A stretch of 64,000 bases of DNA from contig JASANZ010002182.1 of NCBI GenBank assembly GCA_030849805.1, forward strand, positions 1 to 64,000, given 5' to 3'. Both the position numbers and the translations under genes were made by a program. The DNA comes from Sergeia podlipaevii (Eukaryota; Euglenozoa; Kinetoplastea; Trypanosomatida; Trypanosomatidae). The notes beneath the pieces were generated by a model, which had not been told where the DNA came from, searched no databases, and was given only the letters and a program-made list of their open reading frames with translations. Positions 1 through 10,060 of the stretch are shown here, piece after piece (within the stretch, counting starts at the first letter, position 1; each line of letters starts with the position of its first letter).

Positions 1-1118
1 GGAACTCAAAGCTTCGCTACCACTTCCTTTCTTAGATGTTTTTGCTGCACTTTTTTTTTTTTAGAAGAAGAGAAAATAGAGTAAGTAGGTCTTTAATCGC
101 CGTCAAGGACACAATATATAGAAGAAGAAGAAACTTTTCTATATGAAATGGAAAGAACTTACCAGCTTTAAAAAAAGGCCCTGCTACCCCTATCTTGAAA
201 TAAATCTAAGCTCAAATATTCAAAGGAGCTTAAAAAAAAAACAAAAAACACAGACAAAAAGAGAAAAAAAATAAGAGAAGAGAAGATTATGTATAAAGTC
301 TTACGTTTGCCTTGAGCTATAGATTCTTTTGAGTCCTGTCACACACTAAATGGGTCTATGTGCACACACACAACAACAAAAAAAAAGGTAGAATTCACCA
401 CGCAAAGGGGAGGGGAGGGGGGGGAGGGCCCGGCTCCCTAATAAAACCAATGCAAAAGAATGCTAACAAAGGAAAACTACACTAAAAAAACAAGCCAAGA
501 AGCAAAAAAAATAAATTCTTCTCTAAAAATTCAGTAGTAGCAGCAACTGTGAGTAATAGGAATGATAATGATTTAAATCAATGGTGAAATTCTTTCTCGT
601 TGTCTGCAACTTACCACTGCTAAGAACCCACACTCAGTAAAAATAAAATAAGTACTAGAGAGAGAGGGAGAGAGGAAACAAGAAAGATAAGAAGAAAAAG
701 ATAGAAAGAGAGAGGAAGGAGAGTAAAGCGAAAAGAAAAAAATGTATTCGTAGAATCTCCTTCAGACACACAATAGCAACGGCATTAAGTTCAATTTTCA
801 TCATGAGAAATCCTAAGCAAAAAGTTAAATAAATCACTGTTTCTCTATTTATATCTTTGAGCACAAAAAAAAAATGTCAGCAATTGGAACAGTAAAGCAA
901 TAGCGAAAAAAACTATTAAAAAAAGAAAACTCTGGAGAAAAATCACAAAAAATATTATATATATGTATATGTATTGAGTGACAGTGAATCAAGATGATAG
1001 CATATATATCTGCGAGAGCGCACTACGCTGAGCCTTGTTGATCAGTGCCGTGAAAACATTTTATCTATATATTCTCTTTCCTCGCTCATTTTCAATTTGC
1101 ATGAAAAAAAAAAGTTTT
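1..1118. other. Non-coding, AT-rich, 3' of the first gene
   Basis: No convincing gene is seen. The short frames here are low-complexity (for example a Leu/Ser/Phe-rich frame at 655-864 made of GA repeats). The stretch should hold the 3' UTR of the gene ending at 1119 and the start of the next intergenic zone. It contains many A-runs and one G-rich block at 407-428, listed separately. Confidence 0.7.
407..428 (+). other. Four-run G tract (G-quadruplex motif); pyrimidine tract on the coding strand
   Basis: The plus strand has G4-A-G4-A-G8-A-G3, a textbook four-run G-quadruplex motif with single-base loops. Read on the minus (transcribed) strand it is an almost pure C/T tract of 22 bases, which could serve as the polypyrimidine tract for trans-splicing of a gene lying below coordinate 1. 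Both readings are inference. Confidence 0.5.
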
Positions 1119-2360
1119 TCATCGTTTTAGGCGCCACACCGTACGCCGTGCGGCAAAGCGACGCTGCTGCGTGGTATCTCCAGCAGAGGCCACACGGGCT
1201 ATGGCGCTCAGAGATCCGGTGACAGCCGGAGGAGGAGGAGGAGGCCGAAGCATCACGAAGGATACTGAGGCAGCACTAGAATGTGAGCTTGAGCCTGCTG
1301 CAGCCGCTGTAGAGTCTGGACTGAGCATCAATGCGGCTTCTTCGTCTTCAGAGGACCTTGGTCGCTTTCCTCTCAGCTCATGCGCAAGTTTACAGATACT
1401 TTTCTTGTCAGCAGCAGCTTTCTGTGAGGAGTTGGCACGAGAGAACTCTTCCTCATGTAGCTCATCTATTTCAGGTTCCTGCTGACAATCCAAACTGTTG
1501 CCACGGTTCATCAGTATCTGAGATACACCTTGCTGCATGGCAGGACGACCGCGTGAAGTACCATCACAAGTGTCACCACGGCCACCACTGGTACATCCAT
1601 CTTCAACAATCAGAGTAGAAATAGTAGGATGCACCACAGGAAGGGGAGGAGGAGATGCAGCATCTGGCCTCGCCCATAGCCTCGGGCCTCGGTTGATGTT
1701 CACACCAGAGATCGCAATAACAGCTTCAAGCTTTGGGGAGTTAAATGTGATAACCTTTTGATGTGGTGCTCGAGTCGCGCGCGTCCCCAGTCTTGCGGCA
1801 CCTGCTCCTGACTCCTCCTCCGTTTCATCTTCCCCCTCTTGCATGCATTTAAATCTATGTACCGAAGTCACCTGTGTCGTAGCAGCAGCAGCCGCAGCAG
1901 CAGCCATGTAATGTGTACATGCTGCCTTCACCTTTGTTTCAATGCCCGCAACCGCAGCCAACGCAGTGGATACACTGGCAAATAGATCTGATGTACACAC
2001 GGAGAAGGAGGAACCCACGGTGTGAGGAATAGACACTAGGCTCACCAAAGCCTCCTCCTCCGCCTGACGTGCCTCGTCTTCTGCGGCTTTACGCACGGCT
2101 GCTGCCCCTGCTTCTTGAGCCTCGGCTATGATGAGAGCTGCACGCTTTGCTGGCAGCATCGACGCTGTGCGCTGGTGCTGGGTGCTGTACTCTGCAGCTT
2201 CAGACTGAGCGGTCTCAAGAGCCATAAGCGTGCTGTCCAAGTCCTTCTTCGCCAGCCGCAACGTAGACTCCACCTTTTGTTCGTCTGTCTGTAGCTGACA
2301 GATCATGGTGTACAGGGCTTCCGGAGAGCCATCGACGCCTGCCAGCGCAACCACATTCAT
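1119..2360 (-). CDS. Hypothetical protein with N-terminal coiled coil, 413 aa
   Basis: I do not recognise a family. The open frame extends to 2432, but the first ATG preceded by a good trans-splice acceptor (2402-2403) is at 2360, and the 24 codons upstream are AT-rich like a UTR. The protein starts with a helical, Ala/Glu/Lys-rich stretch (about residues 15-110) that looks like a coiled coil, followed by a poly-Ala run, an acidic patch near EGEDETEEESG, and a long Ser/Ala/Pro-rich disordered tail with a short polyproline run and a basic C-terminus ending RRTVWRLKR. There is no signal peptide or membrane segment. It could be a structural or cytoskeletal protein, but the sequence gives no direct clue. 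It is the last gene of the unit in this window. Confidence 0.75.
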   Translation of the reverse strand: MNVVALAGVDGSPEALYTMICQLQTDEQKVESTLRLAKKDLDSTLMALETAQSEAAEYSTQHQRTASMLPAKRAALIIAEAQEAGAAAVRKAAEDEARQAEEEALVSLVSIPHTVGSSFSVCTSDLFASVSTALAAVAGIETKVKAACTHYMAAAAAAAATTQVTSVHRFKCMQEGEDETEEESGAGAARLGTRATRAPHQKVITFNSPKLEAVIAISGVNINRGPRLWARPDAASPPPLPVVHPTISTLIVEDGCTSGGRGDTCDGTSRGRPAMQQGVSQILMNRGNSLDCQQEPEIDELHEEEFSRANSSQKAAADKKSICKLAHELRGKRPRSSEDEEAALMLSPDSTAAAAGSSSHSSAASVSFVMLRPPPPPPAVTGSLSAIARVASAGDTTQQRRFAARRTVWRLKR

Positions 2361-2815
2361 AGAATAAAGAGGTATGTTATATATGTGATTGTTTAGTGTG
2401 ACTAAGAATGAGAATGAGAACAAAACTGTCACTTGTGTTGAGGTTTCTAATTAAAAATGAGCACTTTATATAAAATTTGTTCGTCTAGCGCAGTGATGCT
2501 AAGAAAAGAAAAAGAAAGAAGAATTTCAACAATAGAGGTGAATGGTATGATCATTTACAAATTCATAGGCAACCAGAAGACCATCTCATTTAGTGCATAT
2601 AGATGTAGATGTCATCTGTCTGCAAGTCTATTTTTCTTGTGGAATATTGGCATCACGTCTTCAATATACAGGTAAGATAAGTTCAACGCCATTTATGATG
2701 AAATAGAAGCGATGCACAAGTGAAACTTCGCGCTATGCACTGTATCGCTTTCTACTCCCACAACACACACACACATATATATATGATAGACAAGCAAGTA
2801 CGCAAGAGAAAGGTT
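2361..2815. other. Intergenic, no gene seen
   Basis: This is AT-rich spacer between two minus-strand genes. It holds the 5' UTR and acceptor of the gene below and the 3' UTR of the gene above, and a short CA repeat at about 2761-2775. The 90-aa frame at 2752-3024 overlaps the C-terminal coding region of the next gene in another frame and is a shadow. Confidence 0.7.
2402..2403 (-). promoter_or_regulatory. Predicted spliced-leader acceptor AG
   Basis: The coding strand shows a T/C-rich run (complement of 2404-2425) ending in AG, giving a 41-nt 5' UTR. It lies downstream of the longest-frame start at 2432, so it supports the ATG at 2360. Confidence 0.65.
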
Positions 2816-5605
2816 TCATGGAAAGAGAGAAACAAAAAGTGAGTGCGCAGCGCGTTTGCACATGAGCAGCTCCTCACATGTTTCTTTGATGTCCACCATG
2901 GTACGCACCGTGACTGGCAGCGCGTCATTGTCACCACGTCCGCTATCCAGAGTAACAGTGCTCTGAGTCTTGAGGGCATGAAGCATCTGACCTTCGTGAG
3001 ATAAGTAGTCCCCTTGAAGTCCAATCACTTCTTCAATACGAGAACTGAAAGAAGAGGAAGAAAGGGGAGCCACAGGCAATTGTGAAGACACGATGGCTTG
3101 GGTATAATTGTGATAGATAACTGTCGTCAACACGGACTCAATATCGTCACTGCCGAGACCGCGGTAGAGGTCGTCGTCCTCCTCCTCCTCGGTACTGCTG
3201 CTACTGCTATCGGTCGCATTAATCAGCTTTGTGTTGTCGCCTGAGGTGGCGTCGGCCTTCTTTGCTACGAGTCTTCGAGCGCGTTGAACTTGAGGATCCC
3301 AATGAACATCACCAGAGCATTCCGCCGTGCTGATGGCGCGCTCCATCATCTCCGAAGGCATCACTGTCACCTGTGCAGTAGCATTATTCAAAGAAGAAGA
3401 AGCAGAAGAAGAAGTGACATTAGCGGTGGTGGTCTCTAGTGCCACATCCATCACTACCACAGGGTCATGCACAATCGGCGCCGTCGCATCCACGCAGCTC
3501 ATGGCATCTGGCAGCTGCAGAAGCGGCCGGAAGAAACCCAAGCAGTGCTTGCGTTCCATCCCGATGCGTGGGTCGACAGGGGGCCTGTGAACCCAAAAGG
3601 CCACTGCCACATCACTGCCTTCCAATGTGCGGAACGCATAGTGCTCTGCACGCGCCACAAGACATGCAGCATGAAGCCACACAACCGCCAGAGGGAAAGA
3701 CTGGGATGAATGTGGTAGCGTTTGAGTGCTAGGCGCACCTGATGAAGCGTCCATGTGCTGAAGTTGCGGATTCACAAAAGGGAGCTGCTGCGCAATGGCT
3801 TGTATGCGGGCGTGCTCTGCGGCGACGCGTGCCTGCTGTTGTCGCTGCTGCTGCTGCTGACGTTCCTGCTCCTCCAACGCGCGTTTCTTCTTTTTCTTTC
3901 TGGAAAAACAGAAAGGGAAGCAGCCTGAGAGCTTCTTATCCGCCACTTTCCCACCAACGCTGAAAAAAGGAACATCAGAAGGTAAAAGAAGGGCAGCAGT
4001 GCTGCGACGTGGCATGATAAGAGCGTCGACTGCGTCTAGCACAAATAGGGAGTCAAAGAAGCGAGTGCACGGTGGCTTCGTGGTGTGAGTGCAGAGGAAC
4101 GTGAGGTGGCAGAGCGGCTCGCGCTGATACATGCTCTCCCCACTGTTACTTTCCATTCCTTGCTGTAATGGCTGACCGTCCTCTGTCGTATGCGCACCCT
4201 GGGCTTGAAGGAAACTCATAAACGTCGATGCCATCGTGTGCTGGCGAAGACCAAAGGGAAAGCCAACTACCATAGTGACTGCATCCCCCACTGTCACAAA
4301 GCAAAAATCAAGCGCAGCAGCATCGTCGTTTGAAACCCCTACATCACATAAGAGAGGAAACTTATGCAGACGTATGCACCCACACCCACTCTCTTTTGCC
4401 ATTCGTGCAGAAACCTGCGGCGGCGTCCTTGCGTGGGGCCGTACAAGCCGGTCAACAGCGACTGCAGCGATGAAGTGCTGAATGCGGTGAGAGAGCGCGG
4501 AGAGAAAGAGGGGGGAGGCAAACAGCAGCCCGCTGGCCGAAAAAGCGGCGGCAACGGGTGTGGCACGGATCGCCTTGCTGAGTTGTGTATCAGGAGACAA
4601 TTGAGTCCACATAGTATGCGTGAGCAGCGGGCACTGGTCCGGAAAGCACTCCACAAGAGATCGCTGCAGGACTGCCAGGAGCTGCGTGTTACACTCGCTG
4701 GCACATTCAGCAATTGCGTGCCAGTACGATGAAGAAGAACCAGGCTCCTTCATGAAGGGATGAGACCCCAAGGGAGAGTGGCAAGCAAACTCGCGTTTGC
4801 ATGGCGGCGTAGCTTCTGGCTTTGTCGTCGTACCATGTGCAGGCGAGCTCCTCTTTGATTTCCCTGAGGCAGTGGCGACCTTCAGTGCTTCTTGTTCTTC
4901 CTTGTCGCCAGTCCGGGCTGCTACTGTGCAAAACAACACGCTAATCGGCACAGCGTCCTGCTGAACAAAGTAAAGAAGCGAGCTGCGCCGCAGCGCATCA
5001 GCTTCACTGAAGCACCCCGACCCATAGGTGTTGCTATCTGCCCCCATAAGCGCCTCATTTTCTGAAAGCGCTGCAACGATTTCATTGGACGAGGTGGCTG
5101 CTGGTAGTAAACACTGTAGATATTGGCGATTCCTCCATCCAACTGTGCCGCTCTCCTCGCTCTTTGCAGTGATGGTCTTGAGGCCATCGTTTTCAATCAA
5201 CGCGGCATCGAGGCGCCGCGGTACCGGCTGGAGGGTACACAGCGCATCCAGCACACTTGCCACGCCCTCATCGTTGCTGCTCTTCAATGCTGTCAATGCA
5301 CAACTCAGTAGCACCCGCAACGCCTGCTCTGTGGTGTTGGTGGCACCCACAACAATGCTTACAAGTCCAAGACGTCCACCAAGATCCACTTGTTCGAGCA
5401 TCACCAGAGTCTCTTCTCCTCTCCGATACATGGTAGAGTTACTCGTGGCTGCATCAGAGCACGCAGCGAGAGGATAGGCGCGCAATAGGCGAAGTTCTTG
5501 TGGGTAGCCAAAAAGCTGGTCAAAGCCCTCCAAGACTGGCGGTTGCGCAAAGCTTGGAGCTACGTATCGCACGCCATTGCTAGACTGGATACGTATCCAC
5601 GACAT
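2816..5605 (-). CDS. Hypothetical protein, 929 aa
   Basis: I do not recognise a domain. The frame is long, starts at an ATG, and is the only long frame in this interval that has an acceptor and UTR pattern upstream. The N-terminal half is globular in composition, with alternating hydrophobic segments. Around residues 560-620 there is a cluster SRKKKKKR followed by a Glu/Gln/Arg-rich helix with poly-Gln, which could be a nuclear localisation signal plus coiled coil. Another globular part follows, and the tail has Ser-rich and acidic stretches (SSSSSTEEEEDDD). Many Cys residues are spread through the protein. The split globular, coiled-coil, globular plan suggests a kinetoplastid-specific multi-domain protein. 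No function is assigned. Confidence 0.8.
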   Translation of the reverse strand: MSWIRIQSSNGVRYVAPSFAQPPVLEGFDQLFGYPQELRLLRAYPLAACSDAATSNSTMYRRGEETLVMLEQVDLGGRLGLVSIVVGATNTTEQALRVLLSCALTALKSSNDEGVASVLDALCTLQPVPRRLDAALIENDGLKTITAKSEESGTVGWRNRQYLQCLLPAATSSNEIVAALSENEALMGADSNTYGSGCFSEADALRRSSLLYFVQQDAVPISVLFCTVAARTGDKEEQEALKVATASGKSKRSSPAHGTTTKPEATPPCKREFACHSPLGSHPFMKEPGSSSSYWHAIAECASECNTQLLAVLQRSLVECFPDQCPLLTHTMWTQLSPDTQLSKAIRATPVAAAFSASGLLFASPLFLSALSHRIQHFIAAVAVDRLVRPHARTPPQVSARMAKESGCGCIRLHKFPLLCDVGVSNDDAAALDFCFVTVGDAVTMVVGFPFGLRQHTMASTFMSFLQAQGAHTTEDGQPLQQGMESNSGESMYQREPLCHLTFLCTHTTKPPCTRFFDSLFVLDAVDALIMPRRSTAALLLPSDVPFFSVGGKVADKKLSGCFPFCFSRKKKKKRALEEQERQQQQQRQQQARVAAEHARIQAIAQQLPFVNPQLQHMDASSGAPSTQTLPHSSQSFPLAVVWLHAACLVARAEHYAFRTLEGSDVAVAFWVHRPPVDPRIGMERKHCLGFFRPLLQLPDAMSCVDATAPIVHDPVVVMDVALETTTANVTSSSASSSLNNATAQVTVMPSEMMERAISTAECSGDVHWDPQVQRARRLVAKKADATSGDNTKLINATDSSSSSTEEEEDDDLYRGLGSDDIESVLTTVIYHNYTQAIVSSQLPVAPLSSSSFSSRIEEVIGLQGDYLSHEGQMLHALKTQSTVTLDSGRGDNDALPVTVRTMVDIKETCEELLMCKRAAHSLFVSLFP

Positions 5606-5888
5606 GTATCCAAAAGGAAAAAAAAAGGATTAAATGTTTGCTCTATCGTCTCTCTTTTTCTATTTCTACCTTTCCTCACAGTGTTCCCAACTTACTGGAG
5701 AGATTTCTATATATGTATGTATGGGTTAATATTCATGCAATCTATGTATGCAAATGTATGTACTGCCTGGCTCACTCAGTACAAGATGCTTCCTTGATCA
5801 AGCTAACAACAGAAACAAAAAAAAAATCACAAAGCATGAAAACAAAGGAACATATGAATGTAAAGAAAATGATATGTGATATACAATT

Positions 5889-5924
<36 letters not shown>

Positions 5925-6336
5925 ATTAAAGAGCACGATAACTACAAAAGAAATCATATCATGTATCGACGCCTCATAATTGTGTGCTCTCCCTTAAAAA
6001 ATTTTATTTTCATTTTCTTCTCTTTCCGTAACTTATATATGTTGCCTCGATCATCTCATATTTGTGTTCCACATTGCAGATGCTTGAAAAGCAGAATAAG
6101 AAAAACGAAAGAGGGAAATAGTACAGGCGCTACATGAGTCTCCGCAAGTGTACGAGCGCACAATAAAAGTCAACAAAGCAAAAAAGAATTCTAAAGCTGG
6201 ATCTCTCTCCCTTCTAAATTACTTCCTTCCCTATTGTTCTAATTTGTTTTTTTCTTCTTTGCGACCTACCAACAAAAAGAAAAGAAACTCATAACGGCGA
6301 CAAAGAAGTATTACTAGGCATTTCACCAGTTGCATT
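5606..6336. other. Intergenic, no gene seen
   Basis: AT-rich spacer containing the acceptor at 5803-5804 and a CT/TA microsatellite at about 5889-5925. Short frames here consist of Phe/Ile/Tyr-rich translated repeats and are not credible genes. Confidence 0.7.
5803..5804 (-). promoter_or_regulatory. Predicted spliced-leader acceptor AG
   Basis: On the coding strand a long T-run and TTTCTGTTGTT precede the AG, giving a 197-nt 5' UTR for the 929-aa gene. Confidence 0.6.
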
Positions 6337-7629
6337 TTAGTAGATGCCTGGGAAAAGACGAGCAGGGACGAGGCGGCAGAAGCGCTCCCAGTCCTCATCG
6401 CCGTACTTCTCGCGCATGTTCTTCTCATCCCGCAGTTGCCTGTACATCAGGAGAGCGCCAAAGTAGATGGGATGAAAAAATGGCATCAGCGCACCGGTGC
6501 CAGCTAGCGCGGCCCATCCCAGCGACATCAGCCAGTCACCCACGTAGTTAGGGTGACGGCACACACCCCAGAAGCCAGATATAATGAGCGACTTTCCTTT
6601 TGAGGTCTTCATCACCCGCAAATGCTCAACGCGGACGTCACTGGGGTTGCTGCGGAAACGGTCCTTCTGGGTGTTCGCTCCACGGAAAATGGCGTAGCCG
6701 ATGACAATGAGCATGATGCACAGCACCAAGTAGGGAATGGAGACCTGCTCTGGGTTGTAGGCAAGGTACTTGGTCTGCAAAGTATAGGTAAAGGGGACCC
6801 AAGCAAGATCACCAAAGCACAGCATAAAGCCAAAGCCATCGTAGACAATGTCCATCATGGTGAGGTTGCCCACCTCTAGCAGGAGGCCATCGAACACGTA
6901 GAAGGACTCGAAAAGAGCAATGAGGGCAATGCTGGGAGTGAAGTTACCAAGCTGAACGGCTTTCATCACAAAAGCCCAGTTGAGCACGCTCCAGCCAATA
7001 AGGCCAGGACGCAGCTCACACATGAACTTCCAGTCAAGAAATCCAGTACGAGGGTTGAGCTCGCGACCGATCCACATGTCATACAACGCACTTCCTGAGT
7101 TGCCTCCGAGTGCGGTGAGAACACTCGGGCTACGATACGACGCGATGTACAACACCACCGACATGAAAGCCGAAATGATTATCGCACCAAGCATCAAGGA
7201 GGACAGAAGATCTGCAAGGATAGCAAGATTGATAATGCCTGCGTAGTGCAACGCAAAGATGACCACGTGTGACACAAAAAACGCATGAATAGCGTTAAGG
7301 CGGTACTCCAGCACCTCCCCATTGCGCAGTGCCATTCCCTTCACCACTTTCCCAACAGGGCAAAGGTAAAGAAGAGCATGAGCAGCAAGCCAAAGACCCT
7401 CGATGAGCATGGCGCAAGGTAGACTGGGCAAAGCACCGACGATTGTGCTACGCACAAGGTTGGGCACATTGGGAACGCTTGCGAAAATGCTGCACTGCTC
7501 ACTGTCGCACAACGAGTTGAGAGTTATCACGAGGGTGGGTAGAAAGATCATCATGAAACCGGCGCCAAGAGGTCCTCCCCACTCATAGGTGGTGGTGAGA
7601 GGCTGAAGGGGTTTGTGAGCACGAGGCAT
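6337..7629 (-). CDS. ERG24: Delta(14)-sterol reductase (C-14 sterol reductase), ER membrane
   Basis: The 430-aa product fits the ERG24/ERG4/lamin-B-receptor sterol reductase family, whose yeast members are of similar length. It has about nine hydrophobic segments and the C-terminal family signature: SGFWGVCRHPNYVGDW at about 351-366, then RDEKNMREKYG and the short ending FPGIY. NTQKDRFR upstream corresponds to the family NADPH-side motif. By family knowledge it reduces the C14-C15 double bond left after CYP51 demethylation in ergosterol synthesis, using NADPH, in the ER. C-14 and C-24(28) reductases share the fold; length and the MRALRNG-like and NP-R-G segments in the middle favour C-14. The start ATG is followed by a hydrophilic leader and has an acceptor 119 nt upstream. 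The gene symbol is used by homology. Confidence 0.9.
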   Translation of the reverse strand: MPRAHKPLQPLTTTYEWGGPLGAGFMMIFLPTLVITLNSLCDSEQCSIFASVPNVPNLVRSTIVGALPSLPCAMLIEGLWLAAHALLYLCPVGKVVKGMALRNGEVLEYRLNAIHAFFVSHVVIFALHYAGIINLAILADLLSSLMLGAIIISAFMSVVLYIASYRSPSVLTALGGNSGSALYDMWIGRELNPRTGFLDWKFMCELRPGLIGWSVLNWAFVMKAVQLGNFTPSIALIALFESFYVFDGLLLEVGNLTMMDIVYDGFGFMLCFGDLAWVPFTYTLQTKYLAYNPEQVSIPYLVLCIMLIVIGYAIFRGANTQKDRFRSNPSDVRVEHLRVMKTSKGKSLIISGFWGVCRHPNYVGDWLMSLGWAALAGTGALMPFFHPIYFGALLMYRQLRDEKNMREKYGDEDWERFCRLVPARLFPGIY

Positions 7630-8120
7630 TTTTTCCCCTTTCTTTTTTTTTCTTTTAAATGTTGCCCTCTCGTTGCTGTGATGTCACGATATGCGAAAAC
7701 TAATAAGCAAGTGCACTTGCTTTGTTCTGTGTGCTCCCACTCAAGTATCTACAAGTGTAAGAAAAAGAAAGTAAGTAATAATGCTTTATCAATAATAATG
7801 CGCTATCAATCAAATAACTATGGCGGGAATAAAGGGAGTTTCCACATAGAACGCAAAGATGTTGTAACAAAAAAAAAAAGTGGTATTGAAGACAAAAGAA
7901 GCAGACCAACAGAATATAGCCATCTAGATACATAAAATTATATTGTGGATATTGGTTTTTTTTTGTCCAACTGAAAACAGTAATAGCAGCTAATGTATTC
8001 ATCAGCTTATCTGTCGCAAAGTATCACAGCAGCGCAAGCCCAGCACTCAACTACAAGCTCGCCTTCTGTTACATCAACACAATCACACAGAAACATCCAC
8101 GCGCACGCAGCTGACGACAG
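7630..8120. other. Intergenic, no gene seen
   Basis: Spacer with the sterol reductase acceptor and UTR, plus the 3' UTR of the TMEM42-like gene. A-rich runs and no credible frame. Confidence 0.7.
7749..7750 (-). promoter_or_regulatory. Predicted spliced-leader acceptor AG
   Basis: The coding strand reads CTTTCTTTTTCTTACACTTG then AG, a strong tract, giving a 119-nt 5' UTR for the sterol reductase gene. Confidence 0.7.
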
Positions 8121-8759
8121 CTATTGGGTCTTCGTGATGGGATCTGTCACTACCAAAGCCAAGCCACAAACCACCAGGAGCGCACCACTCGCCCACATCC
8201 AGTTCACCTCTTCACCAAACAAAATCAAACCAACAAACGCACTCACTGCAAAGTTAGTGCCAGTGTTGATGATCTGGCACACCGGCGTGGGTCCAAGTGC
8301 AAGCGCTTTGATGTAGTAGCGCCACATCTGCCCTGTGAGCACCGCGTTGGCCAAAAAAAAAACGATGCGAAGTACCCATGGGACAGCGGCAATGATGGCT
8401 ACCCTCATCCATTGTGCCTCTGCATCTTCAGAGGAAGTGCTCGCAGATGCGGGTAGAGCCTGAGCAATGATACGTGAAATGACGCTGGAGGTTACTGCTA
8501 TTTTACCCACAACCCCCGACAAGGCCCCGCACGTGCCAGCTAAGGAGGCATACACAAAGAAGAGCCACTGATCACTGTTCCTGCTGCTGATGCTATTGCG
8601 AGCACTGCCACTATGATCACTAACGCTTGTATCTCGAATAGTGCTTTCAATAGGTGTAGGCGTCTCAGTAATGGTCTCTGTATTCTTGGTGTTTTGAACT
8701 CCCCTTCGCTTCCTCAAGTGAATATCAGCGTCGTCTCCAAAGGCTGCAGCGCTACTCAT
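8121..8759 (-). CDS. Small EamA/TMEM42-like membrane protein, 212 aa
   Basis: After a hydrophilic Ser/Thr-rich N-terminus of about 62 residues there are four hydrophobic segments, at roughly 65-89, 115-145, 158-182 and 185-203. The C-terminal pair, with NTGTNFAVSAFVGLILFGEEVNWMWASGALL split by a short acidic turn, closely resembles the last part of an EamA (drug/metabolite transporter) half-domain. The conserved middle piece MWRYYIKALALGPTPVCQI also fits TMEM42-type proteins. It has only one EamA half, so it would have to act as a dimer if it is a transporter. The substrate is unknown. The tail ends ITKTQ with no retrieval signal that I recognise. Confidence 0.75.
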   Translation of the reverse strand: MSSAAAFGDDADIHLRKRRGVQNTKNTETITETPTPIESTIRDTSVSDHSGSARNSISSRNSDQWLFFVYASLAGTCGALSGVVGKIAVTSSVISRIIAQALPASASTSSEDAEAQWMRVAIIAAVPWVLRIVFFLANAVLTGQMWRYYIKALALGPTPVCQIINTGTNFAVSAFVGLILFGEEVNWMWASGALLVVCGLALVVTDPITKTQ

Positions 8760-8802
8760 TTTCGTATACTAATATTTTTTTCAAATTAATATATACCTTT
8801 CC

Positions 8803-8804
8803 CT
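8803..8804 (-). promoter_or_regulatory. Possible spliced-leader acceptor AG
   Basis: A T/A-rich tract (complement of the AAT repeat at 8807-8830) precedes this AG, giving a 43-nt 5' UTR. The tract is diluted by A, so this is weaker than the others. Confidence 0.35.
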
Positions 8805-9647
8805 TTACAATAATAATAATAATAATAAAAATAAAAGGCAAATGTGACAACTATGAGAAAAAAAATTGATATATAGAAAGAGTGCCAACTGGTATGCAAA
8901 TAGTCAACGTACACCACAGTAGATAAAGAAAACAAAGTTTCTACCTATGCAAGACGAAAGAAAAAAAAAGAAGAAGAAGAAGAAAAAAAGCAACAACAAA
9001 ATAAAAAAAAGTAAATAAAACGAGACTGGAAGTATAGAACTTTGTAGAGCAGTAGACACACAAACACAAAAAAGCATCACATCAATTTGACGAGTGTTTA
9101 TAATGTCGCATATGCAGAACTCAACCAAATGGCGTGCACTCGTTACGACTGCAAACACACCCGCTTACATTGCATTTGAATAGGTTTTTTTTTCTCTCTC
9201 TCTCCCTCCTCCCCATGTTTATGTATTCACCATTGCACTATTCATTTTTTTTAAAAAATATATATAAGAGTGGGAGCTGCGTTACTCGCCCTGCATTGCG
9301 CATATAACAAAACCAGCTGTACAATCATATATTTTTTAAATAGAGACCCCGCACATCATGAACACTTCGCGTATTTCGCGCTATCCCATCCACTATCCAC
9401 TATATTCATATATATGTATAAAAAAAAAAATGTCCAACAGGGTGACAGAAAAGAGACGCACATAATTTGAAACTGTAAATAAAATTCCTCAAAAAGGGTG
9501 TAGAAAAAAAAAAAAACTGAATGAAACGTAAATAAAAAAAAGAAAATAAGTAAATAAATAAACAAAAAAAAAATCAGTGGCAGAGCAACCAAAAGATAAA
9601 AAAAAAAACGCTTTAACTAAAAATCAACAACAGGGAAGGACACTACC

Positions 9648-9690
9648 AAAAATAATAATAATAATAATAATAATAGTAATAATAATATAG
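9648..9690. repeat. AAT trinucleotide microsatellite
   Basis: About 14 tandem AAT units with one AGT interruption, in the long gene-free gap. Confidence 0.85.
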
Positions 9691-10021
9691 ATATAATGAG
9701 TGAGATACGACTACAAGAAATAAAGGTATATAAAGATAAAGCTAATTTAATATAGATATACGCATACATTTATCTAGCAGTTCTCACCTCTCTGCATAGA
9801 AGATTACTACAGACGGGAAAAAAAATATTATATATCAAGAGAGTACAGCCCAACAGAACAGTGCATCAAAGAGATCCTTTTAAAGAGGAAAGAAAAAGAA
9901 AAACGTGAATCCTGAGAACTGATAAATGAGACTCTTAGCCCTCTTTTCTATTTTTTTCTTTCGATAATATTGTGAAAATGAAAGCGCCAGGTAAGCCAAA
10001 ACAAAAATAAATATCTATATT

Positions 10022-10060
10022 CGTCGAAAGTGTGAGCACATACACACAGGCTCATCGACG
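10022..10060. other. Hairpin followed by a 12-T run
   Basis: The outer arms CGTCGA (10022-10027) and TCGACG (10055-10060) are complementary, as are the inner arms TGAGC (10033-10037) and GCTCA (10050-10054), with a 5-base bulge and a 12-base loop. On the plus strand a 12-T run follows at 10072-10083. Such a hairpin plus T-run could end a small RNA made by RNA polymerase III from the plus strand, but no internal A or B box was recognised. Confidence 0.3.

Noticed and set aside
655..864. 69-aa Phe/Leu-rich frame on the minus strand
   Set aside because: It is a translated GA repeat with runs of Ser, Leu and Phe and no acceptor or gene-like composition.
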